Shown: in pieces, positions 1 through 6,991 of the stretch
Numbering within the stretch: the stretch's first letter is position 1
How the letters are laid out: each line of letters starts with the position of its first letter
Source: Bacteroidota bacterium
GTDB taxonomy: Bacteria > Bacteroidota > UBA10030 > UBA6906
DNA length: 14,899 nt
Reading direction: 5' to 3'
Assembly (NCBI GenBank): GCA_016844425.1
Contig: JAERML010000006.1
Coordinates: 1 to 14,899 of the forward strand
Translations under genes and position numbers: made by a program
The notes under the pieces: model-generated
Told to the model about the DNA's origin: nothing
The model's input: only the letters and a program-made list of their open reading frames with translations
Databases searched by the model: none

Positions 1-660
1 CGTAACTTTATCGCTGGTTTCTGGAACGATCTCTGGTTGGAGCCTGATGGCCACGGTACAGTCTGGTATAAACAAGTCGGAACGCAGTTGATCGTCCAAT
101 GGAACCGCGTTGGTAACTTTAACGCTGCCGGTGACACGACGACCACGTTCCAGATCGTTCTCGATAGGGCAGATACCTCTATCACGTTTAAGTATCTCGA
201 TGTCGGAACTACCGGCTTGGAATTGTCAGGCTATACCGCAATGCAAGCCAGCGCGACGGATCTTTGGACATTCATCAACGGATCTGGTTATCCGGTTGAG
301 TCGCGCCCAGCAAACAATAAGTCGATCAAGTTGAAGTATACAGGTACAACGGGTGTACAAGATCAAGATGCCGGAATACCGTCGAAGTTTGCTCTTTATG
401 CAAACTTTCCGAATCCCTTCAACCCAACCACCAGTATCAACTATGACCTGTCAGCCAGGGCAAAGGTTGAGCTGACCATCTACAACCTTCTAGGTGAGAA
501 GGTTGTAGACGTTGTCAATGAACAACAGGGGCCTGGCACCTTCAGGGCAACGTGGGACGGTCGCAATCTAAAAGGTCAATCAGTTGCAAGCGGCGTGTAT
601 CTCTATCGCTTGAAAGCAGGCAGCTTCTTAGAAACACGGAAGATGCTGTTGCTGAAGTAA
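1..660 (+). CDS. T9SS-secreted protein, C-terminal part (5' end outside window)
   Basis: The frame is open from the left edge, so the 219 visible residues are the C-terminal end of a longer protein. The first ~110 residues (FWNDLW...GTVWYKQVG...VQWNRV...FQIVLDRAD..ITFKY) resemble the extracellular beta-rich module (nidogen-like pattern of a 'DLW', a 'VQW' and an 'FQ..L....I.F.Y' strand) found in secreted proteins of this phylum. The last ~90 residues form a type A T9SS sorting domain: PNPFNPTT, the strand YNLLGEKV, then GVYLYRLKAG and ETRKMLLLK at the terminus. In known T9SS cargo this domain directs passage across the outer membrane and is removed or anchored at the surface. The catalytic or binding body is not visible, so the function is unknown. 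The gene ends at TAA and is followed by an intrinsic terminator. The secretion role is well supported; the enzyme class, if any, is not. Confidence 0.88.
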   Translation, partial: RNFIAGFWNDLWLEPDGHGTVWYKQVGTQLIVQWNRVGNFNAAGDTTTTFQIVLDRADTSITFKYLDVGTTGLELSGYTAMQASATDLWTFINGSGYPVESRPANNKSIKLKYTGTTGVQDQDAGIPSKFALYANFPNPFNPTTSINYDLSARAKVELTIYNLLGEKVVDVVNEQQGPGTFRATWDGRNLKGQSVASGVYLYRLKAGSFLETRKMLLLK

Positions 661-684
661 ACTGCTGACTGTACCAAGCTTCAC

Positions 685-728
685 AAGAGGGCTGAGTCTG
701 CGAAAGATTCAGCCCTCTTTAATTTTTG
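685..728 (+). terminator. Rho-independent terminator of the T9SS cargo gene
   Basis: A 15-bp stem (685-699 paired with 705-719, one G-U pair, five-base loop GCGAA) carries the core AGAGGGCTGA/TCAGCCCTCT. It is followed by a T-rich tract (TTTAATTTTT) and lies 25 bases after the stop codon of the secreted-protein gene. Confidence 0.88.
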
Positions 729-749
729 GAAAAAGATGTACATGCGTGA

Positions 750-1034
750 ACAAATAAACCCGAACTGCCAGGTGCTTATGCCTTGGGACAGAATTATCCT
801 AATCCGTTCAACCCGGCCACAAAGATCTCCTTCACCATCCCGACCTCCGGGAAGATAAGGCTGACGGTTACGAACCTGCTCGGGCAGGAAGTTGCGACGC
901 TGGCGAACGGATTCGAGCAGGCCGGCAATCACGAGGTGACTTTTGCTGCGTCACATCTCCAAAGCGGAATCTATTTCTACACGTTAAAAGCCGGCAACTT
1001 CAGCGAAACGAAGAAGCTGGCCTTGATGAAGTAA
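750..1034 (+). pseudogene. Orphan T9SS C-terminal sorting domain (gene remnant)
   Basis: From 750 to the TAA at 1032-1034 the frame encodes an uninterrupted, well conserved T9SS type A sorting domain: a linker ending in PGAYALGQ, then NYPNPFNPATKI, NLLGQEVATLANG, GIYFYTLKAG and ETKKLALMK. Upstream there is an in-frame TGA at 747 and a strong terminator at 685-728. No ATG occurs in frame; the only usable start is a TTG at 783, with no ribosome site, which would remove the linker and give an 83-residue protein without a signal peptide. A sorting domain with no passenger and no signal peptide cannot work as known T9SS cargo. I read it as the tail of a gene whose body was lost. The domain itself shows no frameshift, so the loss may be recent, or the piece may act as a recombination donor for neighbouring cargo genes. 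A collapsed assembly is another possibility. Confidence 0.7.
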
Positions 1035-1067
1035 TTCTTCTTCACCGGTGTTTCTGGCACATGGCAC

Positions 1068-1106
1068 ATGGCGCATGGCTATCGCTCTGCGCCATTGTTT
1101 GTTTGT
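1068..1106 (+). terminator. Possible terminator after the orphan sorting domain
   Basis: A perfect 8-bp inverted repeat ATGGCGCA (1068-1075) / TGCGCCAT (1088-1095) with a 12-base loop is followed by a T-rich run (TGTTTGTTTGT). It sits 34 bases after the TAA of the orphan domain. The stem is moderate and the T tract is broken by G, so this is less certain than the 685 terminator. Confidence 0.45.
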
Positions 1107-1189
1107 GGGGGGAATTTCTGAAGCGTCGCTTGCATTTGTCTGCGCCAATCGTTTGTTTATTGCCAGCCGCCTGATTTCCTTTGAGTCTC

Positions 1190-2083
1190 ATGAGTCGCTT
1201 CCATCTTTCCTCACTACTTGTATTCGCGTTATTCGGTGCCTGTGGTGCAACCCGCATGCAGCTGCCAATGCCAGGTCTCACGGGCACGCGGCTCGACGTT
1301 GACATCAATGGCAATATTTATGTCCTCGATGCGAACCGGAATCTGCTCACGCTCTCCAATGGAGATTTCACCCTGCATAAGGAAGTGGGAGGTCCGGGCT
1401 GGGAGAATGACCAATTCGACAAGCCACAGGGAATCTGGGCGAGAAACGGGATCGACGTTTTTGTGGCAGACTACGGCAACCACCGGATCCAGCGTTTCGA
1501 CCGCGGCCTGAACTACATTTCCACGTTCTCCACGCGGGAAAGTGCCATTCCGGACGAACGGTTCGGTTATCCCAGAGATGTTGCTGTTTCACGACTTGGT
1601 GATCTCTTCATCTGCGATGGGGAGAACGCACGAGTCGTGAAGGTAAACAGGTTCAGCAAGGTGGAACGATCGTTCGGCGGATTTGACGCGGGAGCAGGCC
1701 GGCTGTTGCGCCCATCGGAGTTGGAGGTCGGGCCCAAGGACCGTGTGTACGTGCTGGATAAGGCGCGAGTGATGGTGTTCGACAACTTCGGGAATTTCGT
1801 GCATGAACTTCTCCCCGGTCTGTTCCGGGCACCGCAGACATTGTTTGCAGACAACGACGGCATTGTGATCCTCGATGCGGATACCCTCTACTGCTTTGAT
1901 CTGGACGAACGCCCGGCCCGGATCATCACGCTCGAATCGCTCGGTGTTGCGCAGGGAGTGAACATCCACTCCTTTGTATGTTCGAGCGACGAGATGTTTC
2001 TGCTGACATCCATCGGGTTGCAGCGGATCCCTGACCCGCGGCCCGGAAAATCCGACCTTGACAAAGAGGAAAAAACTCAGTAG
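1190..2083 (+). CDS. NHL/6-bladed beta-propeller protein, probable lipoprotein
   Basis: The 297-residue product starts at the ATG at 1190; a TTG three codons upstream is possible but adds nothing. Residues 4-17 form a hydrophobic signal segment ending in FGAC, a weak lipobox (Cys18), so lipid anchoring is probable but not certain. The rest is built from NHL-type beta-propeller strands: 'VDINGNIYVLDANRN' near 37-51, 'GIDVFVADYGNHRIQRFD' near 87-104, 'VAVSRLGDLFICDGENARVVKV' near 131-152 and 'LEVGPKDRVYVLDKARVMVFD' near 178-198. Such propellers act in binding or as scaffolds outside the cytoplasm; no catalytic motif is visible. The C-terminal tail is charged (KSDLDKEEKTQ). The next gene, ssb, begins 32 bases downstream, so the two may share a transcript, although no functional link is obvious. 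The family call is good; the role is unknown. Confidence 0.82.
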   Translation: MSRFHLSSLLVFALFGACGATRMQLPMPGLTGTRLDVDINGNIYVLDANRNLLTLSNGDFTLHKEVGGPGWENDQFDKPQGIWARNGIDVFVADYGNHRIQRFDRGLNYISTFSTRESAIPDERFGYPRDVAVSRLGDLFICDGENARVVKVNRFSKVERSFGGFDAGAGRLLRPSELEVGPKDRVYVLDKARVMVFDNFGNFVHELLPGLFRAPQTLFADNDGIVILDADTLYCFDLDERPARIITLESLGVAQGVNIHSFVCSSDEMFLLTSIGLQRIPDPRPGKSDLDKEEKTQ

Positions 2084-2115
2084 CATAACCACACTTTCAC
2101 ACGGGGAGGCATATC

Positions 2116-2550
2116 ATGGCGAAGAGTCTGAACAAGGTGATGCTGATCGGCAATCTCGGGAAGGACCCGGAACTGCGCTACACAAGCGGTGGCGTGGCTG
2201 TGGCAACGTTTTCGCTTGCGACCAACGAAAGCTGGAAGGACCAGGATGGGAACATGCAGGAACGGACAGAGTGGCACAATATCGTTGCCTGGAAGAAGCT
2301 GGCCGAAATCTGCGGTGAGTGGCTGAAGAAAGGGAAGAAAGTGTACATCGAGGGGAGGATCCAGACACGGAGCTACGATGACAAGAACACCGGGGCAAAG
2401 AAGTACATTACCGAGATCGTCGCCGAGAACATGATCATGCTCGACGGCAAAGGGGGTAGTGAGAGCGGTACCGGTGGAGGCGGAGGTGCGACGTCACAGG
2501 CAAGTGAACCCGGTCCTGTTGCGAAGGTCGAAGACGATCTCCCGTTTTAG
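2116..2550 (+). CDS. ssb: Single-stranded DNA-binding protein
   Basis: This 144-residue protein coats single-stranded DNA during replication, recombination and repair and recruits partner proteins in the cytoplasm. Residues 1-~112 form the SSB OB-fold, with the hallmark N-terminus ([18 protein letters not shown]), the 'FSLATNESW' strand, '[23 protein letters not shown]' and '[12 protein letters not shown]'. A glycine-rich linker (GTGGGGG) follows, and the protein ends in the acidic tip DDLPF, the usual partner-binding peptide. The length is slightly below the ~178 residues of the E. coli protein because the linker is short. A strong ribosome site GGGGAGG (2102-2108) lies 7 bases before the ATG. 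The gene follows the NHL-protein gene closely, without the rpsF-rpsR context found in many bacteria. Confidence 0.98.
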   Translation: MAKSLNKVMLIGNLGKDPELRYTSGGVAVATFSLATNESWKDQDGNMQERTEWHNIVAWKKLAEICGEWLKKGKKVYIEGRIQTRSYDDKNTGAKKYITEIVAENMIMLDGKGGSESGTGGGGGATSQASEPGPVAKVEDDLPF

Positions 2551-2641
2551 AGAACAAAGGAACTTGCAAGACCACAGGAGGCAGAGTAGAGTGGTTGCTT
2601 CACACATGGATGACCAGATGTTTCCTGTCTAGCCTTTGATG

Positions 2642-2672
2642 CCAAGCCCACGAGATAACGCCGTGGGCTTGG
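2642..2672 (+). terminator. Hairpin between ssb and ggt, probable terminator
   Basis: A perfect 11-bp inverted repeat CCAAGCCCACG (2642-2652) / CGTGGGCTTGG (2662-2672) with a 9-base loop is GC-rich and stable. It is followed only by TGTTT, so the T tract is weak. It lies 91 bases after the ssb stop codon and 44 bases before the chosen ggt start, where it could end the ssb transcript or attenuate read-through into ggt. Confidence 0.6.
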
Positions 2673-2716
2673 TGTTTCCATCGATCACTCGTCTCACTCA
2701 TCTCTTAGTCTTTCGT

Positions 2717-4408
2717 ATGGTACGCGCGTTGTTTCTTCTCACTTTTGCCTTCGTTCTCTTTGTCACGCTGGCGCCTTCTGCATCGAAGAAACCGGTCCGG
2801 GCGAAGAACGGCATGGTGGTCTCCGCTGATTCTCTCGCAACGGCTGCAGGCGTGGAGATCCTCAGGAACGGCGGAAACGCGATTGATGCAGCGGTTGCAG
2901 TGGGATTTGCGCTGGCAGTCACCTATCCGGAAGCGGGGAACATCGGTGGGGGTGGATTCATGCTGATCCGGCTGGCCAACGGCGACGCGACGATGGTGGA
3001 TTTCAGGGAGAAAGCTCCGGGCAAAGCCAGTCGAACGATGTATCTCGATTCCACGGGCGCTCCTGTCACTGAGAAGAGTCTTACTGGACCGCTGGCCGCA
3101 GGAGTGCCGGGGACTGTTGCTGGCCTCCTGTACGCACTGGAGAACTTTGGTACCCGTTCGCGCAAAGAAGTCATGGCGCATGCAATCGAGGCGGCAGAGC
3201 AGGGGATGACCGTGGACCGCCGGATGGCAGCGTCGCTTGCGGAGTCACATCCGCTGTTCGCCCGCTTTTCTTCGTCGCAGAAGATATTCAGTCGGGGTGG
3301 TGAGCCCTTGAAGGAAGGAGACATCCTCCGTCAGCAGGATCTTGCCACGACGTTGCGAGCAGTCTCGGACAAAGGGAAGGCTGGATTCTATGATGGCCAT
3401 GTTGCCTCCCTGATCGTGGCGGAGATGGAGAAGGGGGGAGGGATCATGTCACGGCAGGATCTGCTGGAGTACGAGGCCATCGAGCGTGAGCCGTTGTTCG
3501 GCTCCTATCGTGGGTACGACATTCTCTCCTCCTCCCCACCATCGGCAGGGGGGGTAGTGCTTCTGGAGATGCTGAACATACTCGAACGTTTCGATCTCAC
3601 ACCCAAAGGGCATGGTTCCTCGCAGGTGATTCACCTCCTTGCTGCCGCCGGGCAACGGGCGTATGCAGATCGGGCAAAGTATCTTGGCGACCCGGACTTT
3701 ACCAGGATTCCAATTCAGGGGCTGATCTCGAAGCAGTATGCAGCGAGCCGTTCCCTCATGATCGACTCACTCCATGCCACATCGAGCGCGAAAATCGACG
3801 CAGGTGTTGTAAGCGATTTTGGCGAAGAACATGAGACAACCCATTATTGTGTGGCAGATCGATACGGTAACGTTGTCAGCACAACTGTTACGCTGAACAG
3901 TCTTCACGGCTGCAAAGTGGTAGTGGACGGGGCCGGCTTTCTCCTCAACAACGAAATGGATGATTTCGTTGTGCAACCCGGGGTTCCAAATCAGTTTGGA
4001 CTTGTTGGTGGAGAGGCCAACGGGATTGCACCCGGCAAGAAGATGCTCAGTTCGATGACGCCAACGATCGTCATGCGGGATGATCAGCCATATCTCCTGC
4101 TCGGTGCGCGAGGAGGTGGCCGGATTACGACGGCCGTTGCGCAAATCATTGTTAACGTCATCGACTTCGGCATGAACATTCAGGAGGCGGTGGATGCACC
4201 TCGCACACATCATCAATGGCTGCCGGATACGGTCCTCTATGAACCGTACGGTTTGGTTCCCGATGTAATGAGCAACCTCCGTCGTATGGGATACGCATTC
4301 GGTCCCACGCTGGAGTTCAATGGACGCGCAGAAGCCATGATGATCAAGGATGGATACTTCTATGGCGCCCCGGATCCGCGGGAGGAAGGCGTCGCTCTCG
4401 GGTATTGA
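2717..4408 (+). CDS. ggt: Gamma-glutamyltransferase, exported
   Basis: The product (563 residues) is a gamma-glutamyltranspeptidase, an N-terminal nucleophile enzyme that hydrolyses glutathione and other gamma-glutamyl compounds or transfers the glutamyl group, normally in the periplasm. I chose the ATG at 2717 because it opens a clear signal peptide (MVRALFLLTFAFVLFVTLAPSAS). The longer frame from 2636 runs through the ssb-ggt hairpin and would put 27 unrelated residues before it. Visible landmarks are VDFREKAP (Arg97, the substrate-carboxylate arginine of the family), the autocleavage site with the catalytic Thr374 in HE-TTHYC, LLNNEMDDF, LSSM (Ser445-Ser446) and ARGGGRITTAVAQ with the oxyanion-hole glycine pair. 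Processing would give a large subunit to residue 373 and a ~190-residue small subunit. The usual GSPGGSR segment reads GARGGGR here, a variation outside the nucleophile. The length agrees with the family (E. coli about 580). Confidence 0.95.
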   Translation: MVRALFLLTFAFVLFVTLAPSASKKPVRAKNGMVVSADSLATAAGVEILRNGGNAIDAAVAVGFALAVTYPEAGNIGGGGFMLIRLANGDATMVDFREKAPGKASRTMYLDSTGAPVTEKSLTGPLAAGVPGTVAGLLYALENFGTRSRKEVMAHAIEAAEQGMTVDRRMAASLAESHPLFARFSSSQKIFSRGGEPLKEGDILRQQDLATTLRAVSDKGKAGFYDGHVASLIVAEMEKGGGIMSRQDLLEYEAIEREPLFGSYRGYDILSSSPPSAGGVVLLEMLNILERFDLTPKGHGSSQVIHLLAAAGQRAYADRAKYLGDPDFTRIPIQGLISKQYAASRSLMIDSLHATSSAKIDAGVVSDFGEEHETTHYCVADRYGNVVSTTVTLNSLHGCKVVVDGAGFLLNNEMDDFVVQPGVPNQFGLVGGEANGIAPGKKMLSSMTPTIVMRDDQPYLLLGARGGGRITTAVAQIIVNVIDFGMNIQEAVDAPRTHHQWLPDTVLYEPYGLVPDVMSNLRRMGYAFGPTLEFNGRAEAMMIKDGYFYGAPDPREEGVALGY

Positions 4409-4421
4409 GAAAAAAATTCTC

Positions 4422-4450
4422 TTGACAAACCCGTCCGGCTCCGCTATATT
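4422..4450 (+). promoter_or_regulatory. Sigma70-type promoter of the cobalamin operon
   Basis: A perfect -35 box TTGACA (4422-4427) and a -10 box TATATT (4445-4450) are separated by exactly 17 bases. Transcription would begin near 4457, about 27 bases before the riboswitch aptamer and 14 bases downstream of the ggt stop codon to the -35 box. This is the best promoter match in the window. Confidence 0.85.
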
Positions 4451-4483
4451 GTCTCAGGATTTCTTGTTCTTTCACACATTCAC

Positions 4484-4650
4484 TTTGGTGTCCCGTTTAA
4501 AGCACGGGATGAAAAGGGAATTCCGTTCAAGCGGAAGCTGCCCCGCAACTGTACATGGCGTAACATCCGGCTGCCACTGATTCAGGGTATAACCCGATTG
4601 GGAAGGCACCGGGAGCAACAAGCCATAAGCCAGGAGACCTGCCAAAGTAC
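4484..4650 (+). ncRNA. Cobalamin riboswitch aptamer
   Basis: All main conserved blocks of the adenosylcobalamin/cobalamin riboswitch occur in order. GGTG (4487-4490) is followed by a short hairpin TCCCGT/ACGGGA (4491-4509). Next come AAAAGGGAA (4512-4520), the core GCTGCCCCGCAACTGT (4537-4552), GCCACTG (4573-4579), GGGAAGGC (4600-4607) and the B12 box AAGCCAGGAGACCTGCC (4627-4643). The element lies in the leader of a BtuB-like receptor gene, the classic target of this switch. Bound cobalamin is expected to turn the downstream genes off. The exact edges of the closing stem are estimated. Confidence 0.96.
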
Positions 4651-4707
4651 GTTCCTTAACACACCTTCGCGGGAAGGCAGGGAGATATTACTGAGTGTTT
4701 CTTTTCA

Positions 4708-4739
4708 CCCCGACTTTCCTGGAAGGTCGGGGTTTTTTT
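4708..4739 (+). terminator. Riboswitch expression-platform terminator
   Basis: An 11-bp stem (4708-4718 paired with 4722-4732, one G-U pair, three-base loop) starting CCCCGAC and ending GTCGGGG is followed by seven T residues (4733-4739). It lies ~60 bases after the aptamer and only 7 bases before the receptor ATG. This is the layout of a transcription-terminating riboswitch: with ligand bound the terminator should form and the operon stay off. A small hairpin CCTTC/GAAGG (4664-4677) lies between aptamer and terminator. Its GGGAAGG strand could weakly pair with the terminator's left arm, but I could not establish a convincing antiterminator. Confidence 0.9.
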
Positions 4740-4746
4740 ATTCAGT

Positions 4747-6972
4747 ATGATGACGAGAGTTATCCACATTGTAATCGGTATGCTGTTTTGCTTACAAGGG
4801 GAAGGTTATTCCCTTGAAGTGAAACATGTTAAAGGCATTCTCCTTGACGACGTTTCAGGAGGTAGGATACCTGCCGTCCAGATATTCAATGAGCAAGACG
4901 TTGTTCTGGCAGTCTCAGATTCAGCCGGGGAGTTCACGCTGAGCGTTCCGGCGTTTCCCGTCTCTCTTTCATTCCGCCTCGATGGGTACGAAGGCGAAAC
5001 GCTCCTCCTCGATGCTCCCAGTGATACCATGCTCCGAATAAGCCTGCGCCCCCGGCTATTCACGCTGGGGGAGATCTTAGTCACGTCGGCCAGGCTTTCT
5101 CAGACACTCTCCAGTTCGCCTTCCTCAATTCGGATCATATCCAAGGAGGAAATAAGTCGCACGAGCGCTACATCTCTTGCTGATCTTCTGTCCCCTATTG
5201 AGGGTCTGTTTGTCAAGAATTATGGGGCAGCGTCTGGTGCGAAGACCATCTCCCAGAGGGGAATGGGAACAGAACATACGCTTTTCCTCTTGAACGGAAT
5301 GCGGATCAGCAATACCCAGAACGGCCTTGTGGACCTCAGCCTTCTTCCTGTTGATGAGATTAACCGGGTTGAGGTGATCCGTGGAGGGCACTCGGCCTCC
5401 TTCGGCGCCGATGCGGTGGCAGGTGTCATCAACATTGTGCCAGGGTCGATCCCAACTCAAAACACGGTCCGTGCTGCGAGTACAGTCGGGTCGTTCGGCT
5501 ACCGGAGATACCAGCTTTCTGGCGGTTTTATCTCCGGACGGCTGGGAATTCGGCTACATTACGGGCAGGAGCAGAGCAACGAGGATTTTCCGTTCCGCTT
5601 TCACAATGGCAACAACGTTACCGAGCTGCAACGGGCGAACTCTGACCTTGACGCCAGGTTCGGGAACATCAACGCATCGCTGACGCTGGATGATGAGACG
5701 GAACTCCATGCTTTTGCTTCAGTCTACCGTTCTGAACGGGGTGTTGGCGGCCTCGTGGTCGGTCTCTCAAGCACCAGTAACGCGCGTCAGAATGATGAGG
5801 ACGACGTCTTACAGATAGGGTTGGGGTCTGACCTTTCGAAGACCGCTCATCTCACCACCAATATCCAGATCCGGTACGCGTATCAGCGATACAATGATCC
5901 GGGGCTTGTCGTTGCGAACGTCCCACTGAACACCTATTTCAAGAACCTGGAGATGCGTATTGAACCGAAGATTGAGGTTCAACTCTCCGCCGATTCGCGA
6001 CTTGCCACCGGTTTCGATCTCTCGCATGTCAAGGCGGAAGGGAACTCGATGAAGTCGAATCGACGGCGGACGCAATTTGGCGCATATGTGTTAGGCGACC
6101 ACCACCTTCGCTCGATTGTGGCGCCGTTTGCAGACGTTGTGCTCTTTCCTTCGGTGCGGTATGATGTCGTAGGATCGGACGTGAGTGCCGTAAGTCCCCA
6201 GTTCGGGTTGCTGGTCTCCTTCCGAGAGAGCGATGCGGGCGTTGTGAAGCGGCTGAAGCCTGCGTTACGGGCGAACATTGCCAGGAGTTTCCGTTCACCG
6301 ACATTCAACGAGCTCTTCTTCAACGGCGGCGGAGGAATTGGGAACCCGAACCTGCAACCAGAACGGTCTACGAGCCTTGATGCCGGGGTGAGTCTGTCGT
6401 ATGCGCTGTTTGGTGACCATCAGATCCAGGGGACGTACTTCCGGAACGACATGACCGACAGAATCGTGTGGGTCGCCGCGGGGACGGGGGCCGTCACTCC
6501 AAAGAATCTCCGGAGCGTCCGCGCAGAAGGGTTCGAGGCGTCGTATCGCTGGAGCTTGCCGGACAATCTCGTACGTCTGGAAGCGAACTACACCAGCGCC
6601 GAGAGCAGGAAGACATCGGCTGACTATCCCGGCGATCCCAACGTCAACGCCCAGCTGATCTACATACCTCTGGAAATGGTGAACCTATCTCTGTCGGTCG
6701 AAAAGACGTTTGATAATTCGTTGCTGGACCAATTGGGTGGAACCTTTGCTCATTCGTTTGTCGGATACCGTTACTACACGGAGGACAATACGGGATTCCT
6801 GCCATCATACTGGGTGGCGAACATGAACATCCGTGCGCGCCTCTCATTCCAGCCGATCACTGCATTCATCAAATGTGAGATCAGCAACCTCTTCAATGAA
6901 GACTACCAGGTGATTATTGGTTACCCCATGCCGCCCCGTTCGTTCAGGGCGACGGTGGGGGTGGAATACTAG
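4747..6972 (+). CDS. btuB: TonB-dependent outer-membrane receptor, BtuB-like cobalamin transporter
   Basis: The 741-residue product (740 if the second ATG at 4750 is used) is an outer-membrane TonB-dependent transporter, here most likely for vitamin B12. An N-terminal signal segment (residues 1-~22) is followed by a carboxypeptidase-regulatory-like beta domain (~27-100: VKGILLDDVSGG.IPAVQI...SDSAGEFTLSVP). That domain is typical of Bacteroidota receptors and absent from E. coli BtuB. A TonB-box-like stretch GEILVTSA (109-116) comes next, then the plug (~122-232: SIRIISKEEI..TSLADLL, RGMGTEHTLFLLNGMRI, EVIRGGHSASFGADAVAGVINIV). The 22-strand barrel includes the usual ARSFRSPTFNELF and NPNLQPERSTSLDAG motifs, and the chain ends in aromatic Tyr for barrel assembly. 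Substrate assignment rests on the cobalamin riboswitch just upstream and the BtuG-like lipoprotein downstream, not on sequence alone. No SD is visible before the start; the preceding bases are the terminator T tract. Confidence 0.92.
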   Translation: MMTRVIHIVIGMLFCLQGEGYSLEVKHVKGILLDDVSGGRIPAVQIFNEQDVVLAVSDSAGEFTLSVPAFPVSLSFRLDGYEGETLLLDAPSDTMLRISLRPRLFTLGEILVTSARLSQTLSSSPSSIRIISKEEISRTSATSLADLLSPIEGLFVKNYGAASGAKTISQRGMGTEHTLFLLNGMRISNTQNGLVDLSLLPVDEINRVEVIRGGHSASFGADAVAGVINIVPGSIPTQNTVRAASTVGSFGYRRYQLSGGFISGRLGIRLHYGQEQSNEDFPFRFHNGNNVTELQRANSDLDARFGNINASLTLDDETELHAFASVYRSERGVGGLVVGLSSTSNARQNDEDDVLQIGLGSDLSKTAHLTTNIQIRYAYQRYNDPGLVVANVPLNTYFKNLEMRIEPKIEVQLSADSRLATGFDLSHVKAEGNSMKSNRRRTQFGAYVLGDHHLRSIVAPFADVVLFPSVRYDVVGSDVSAVSPQFGLLVSFRESDAGVVKRLKPALRANIARSFRSPTFNELFFNGGGGIGNPNLQPERSTSLDAGVSLSYALFGDHQIQGTYFRNDMTDRIVWVAAGTGAVTPKNLRSVRAEGFEASYRWSLPDNLVRLEANYTSAESRKTSADYPGDPNVNAQLIYIPLEMVNLSLSVEKTFDNSLLDQLGGTFAHSFVGYRYYTEDNTGFLPSYWVANMNIRARLSFQPITAFIKCEISNLFNEDYQVIIGYPMPPRSFRATVGVEY

Positions 6973-6991
6973 TCCAACATACGGAGACCAC

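Noticed and set aside
1086..1160. Imperfect ~20-base direct repeat (TCTGCGCCATTGTTTG / TCTGCGCCAATCGTTTG) at 1086 and 1139
   Set aside because: There are only two copies with mismatches and indels and no flanking inverted ends or gene. One copy is part of the terminator-like hairpin. It is too little to call an attachment site or mobile element.
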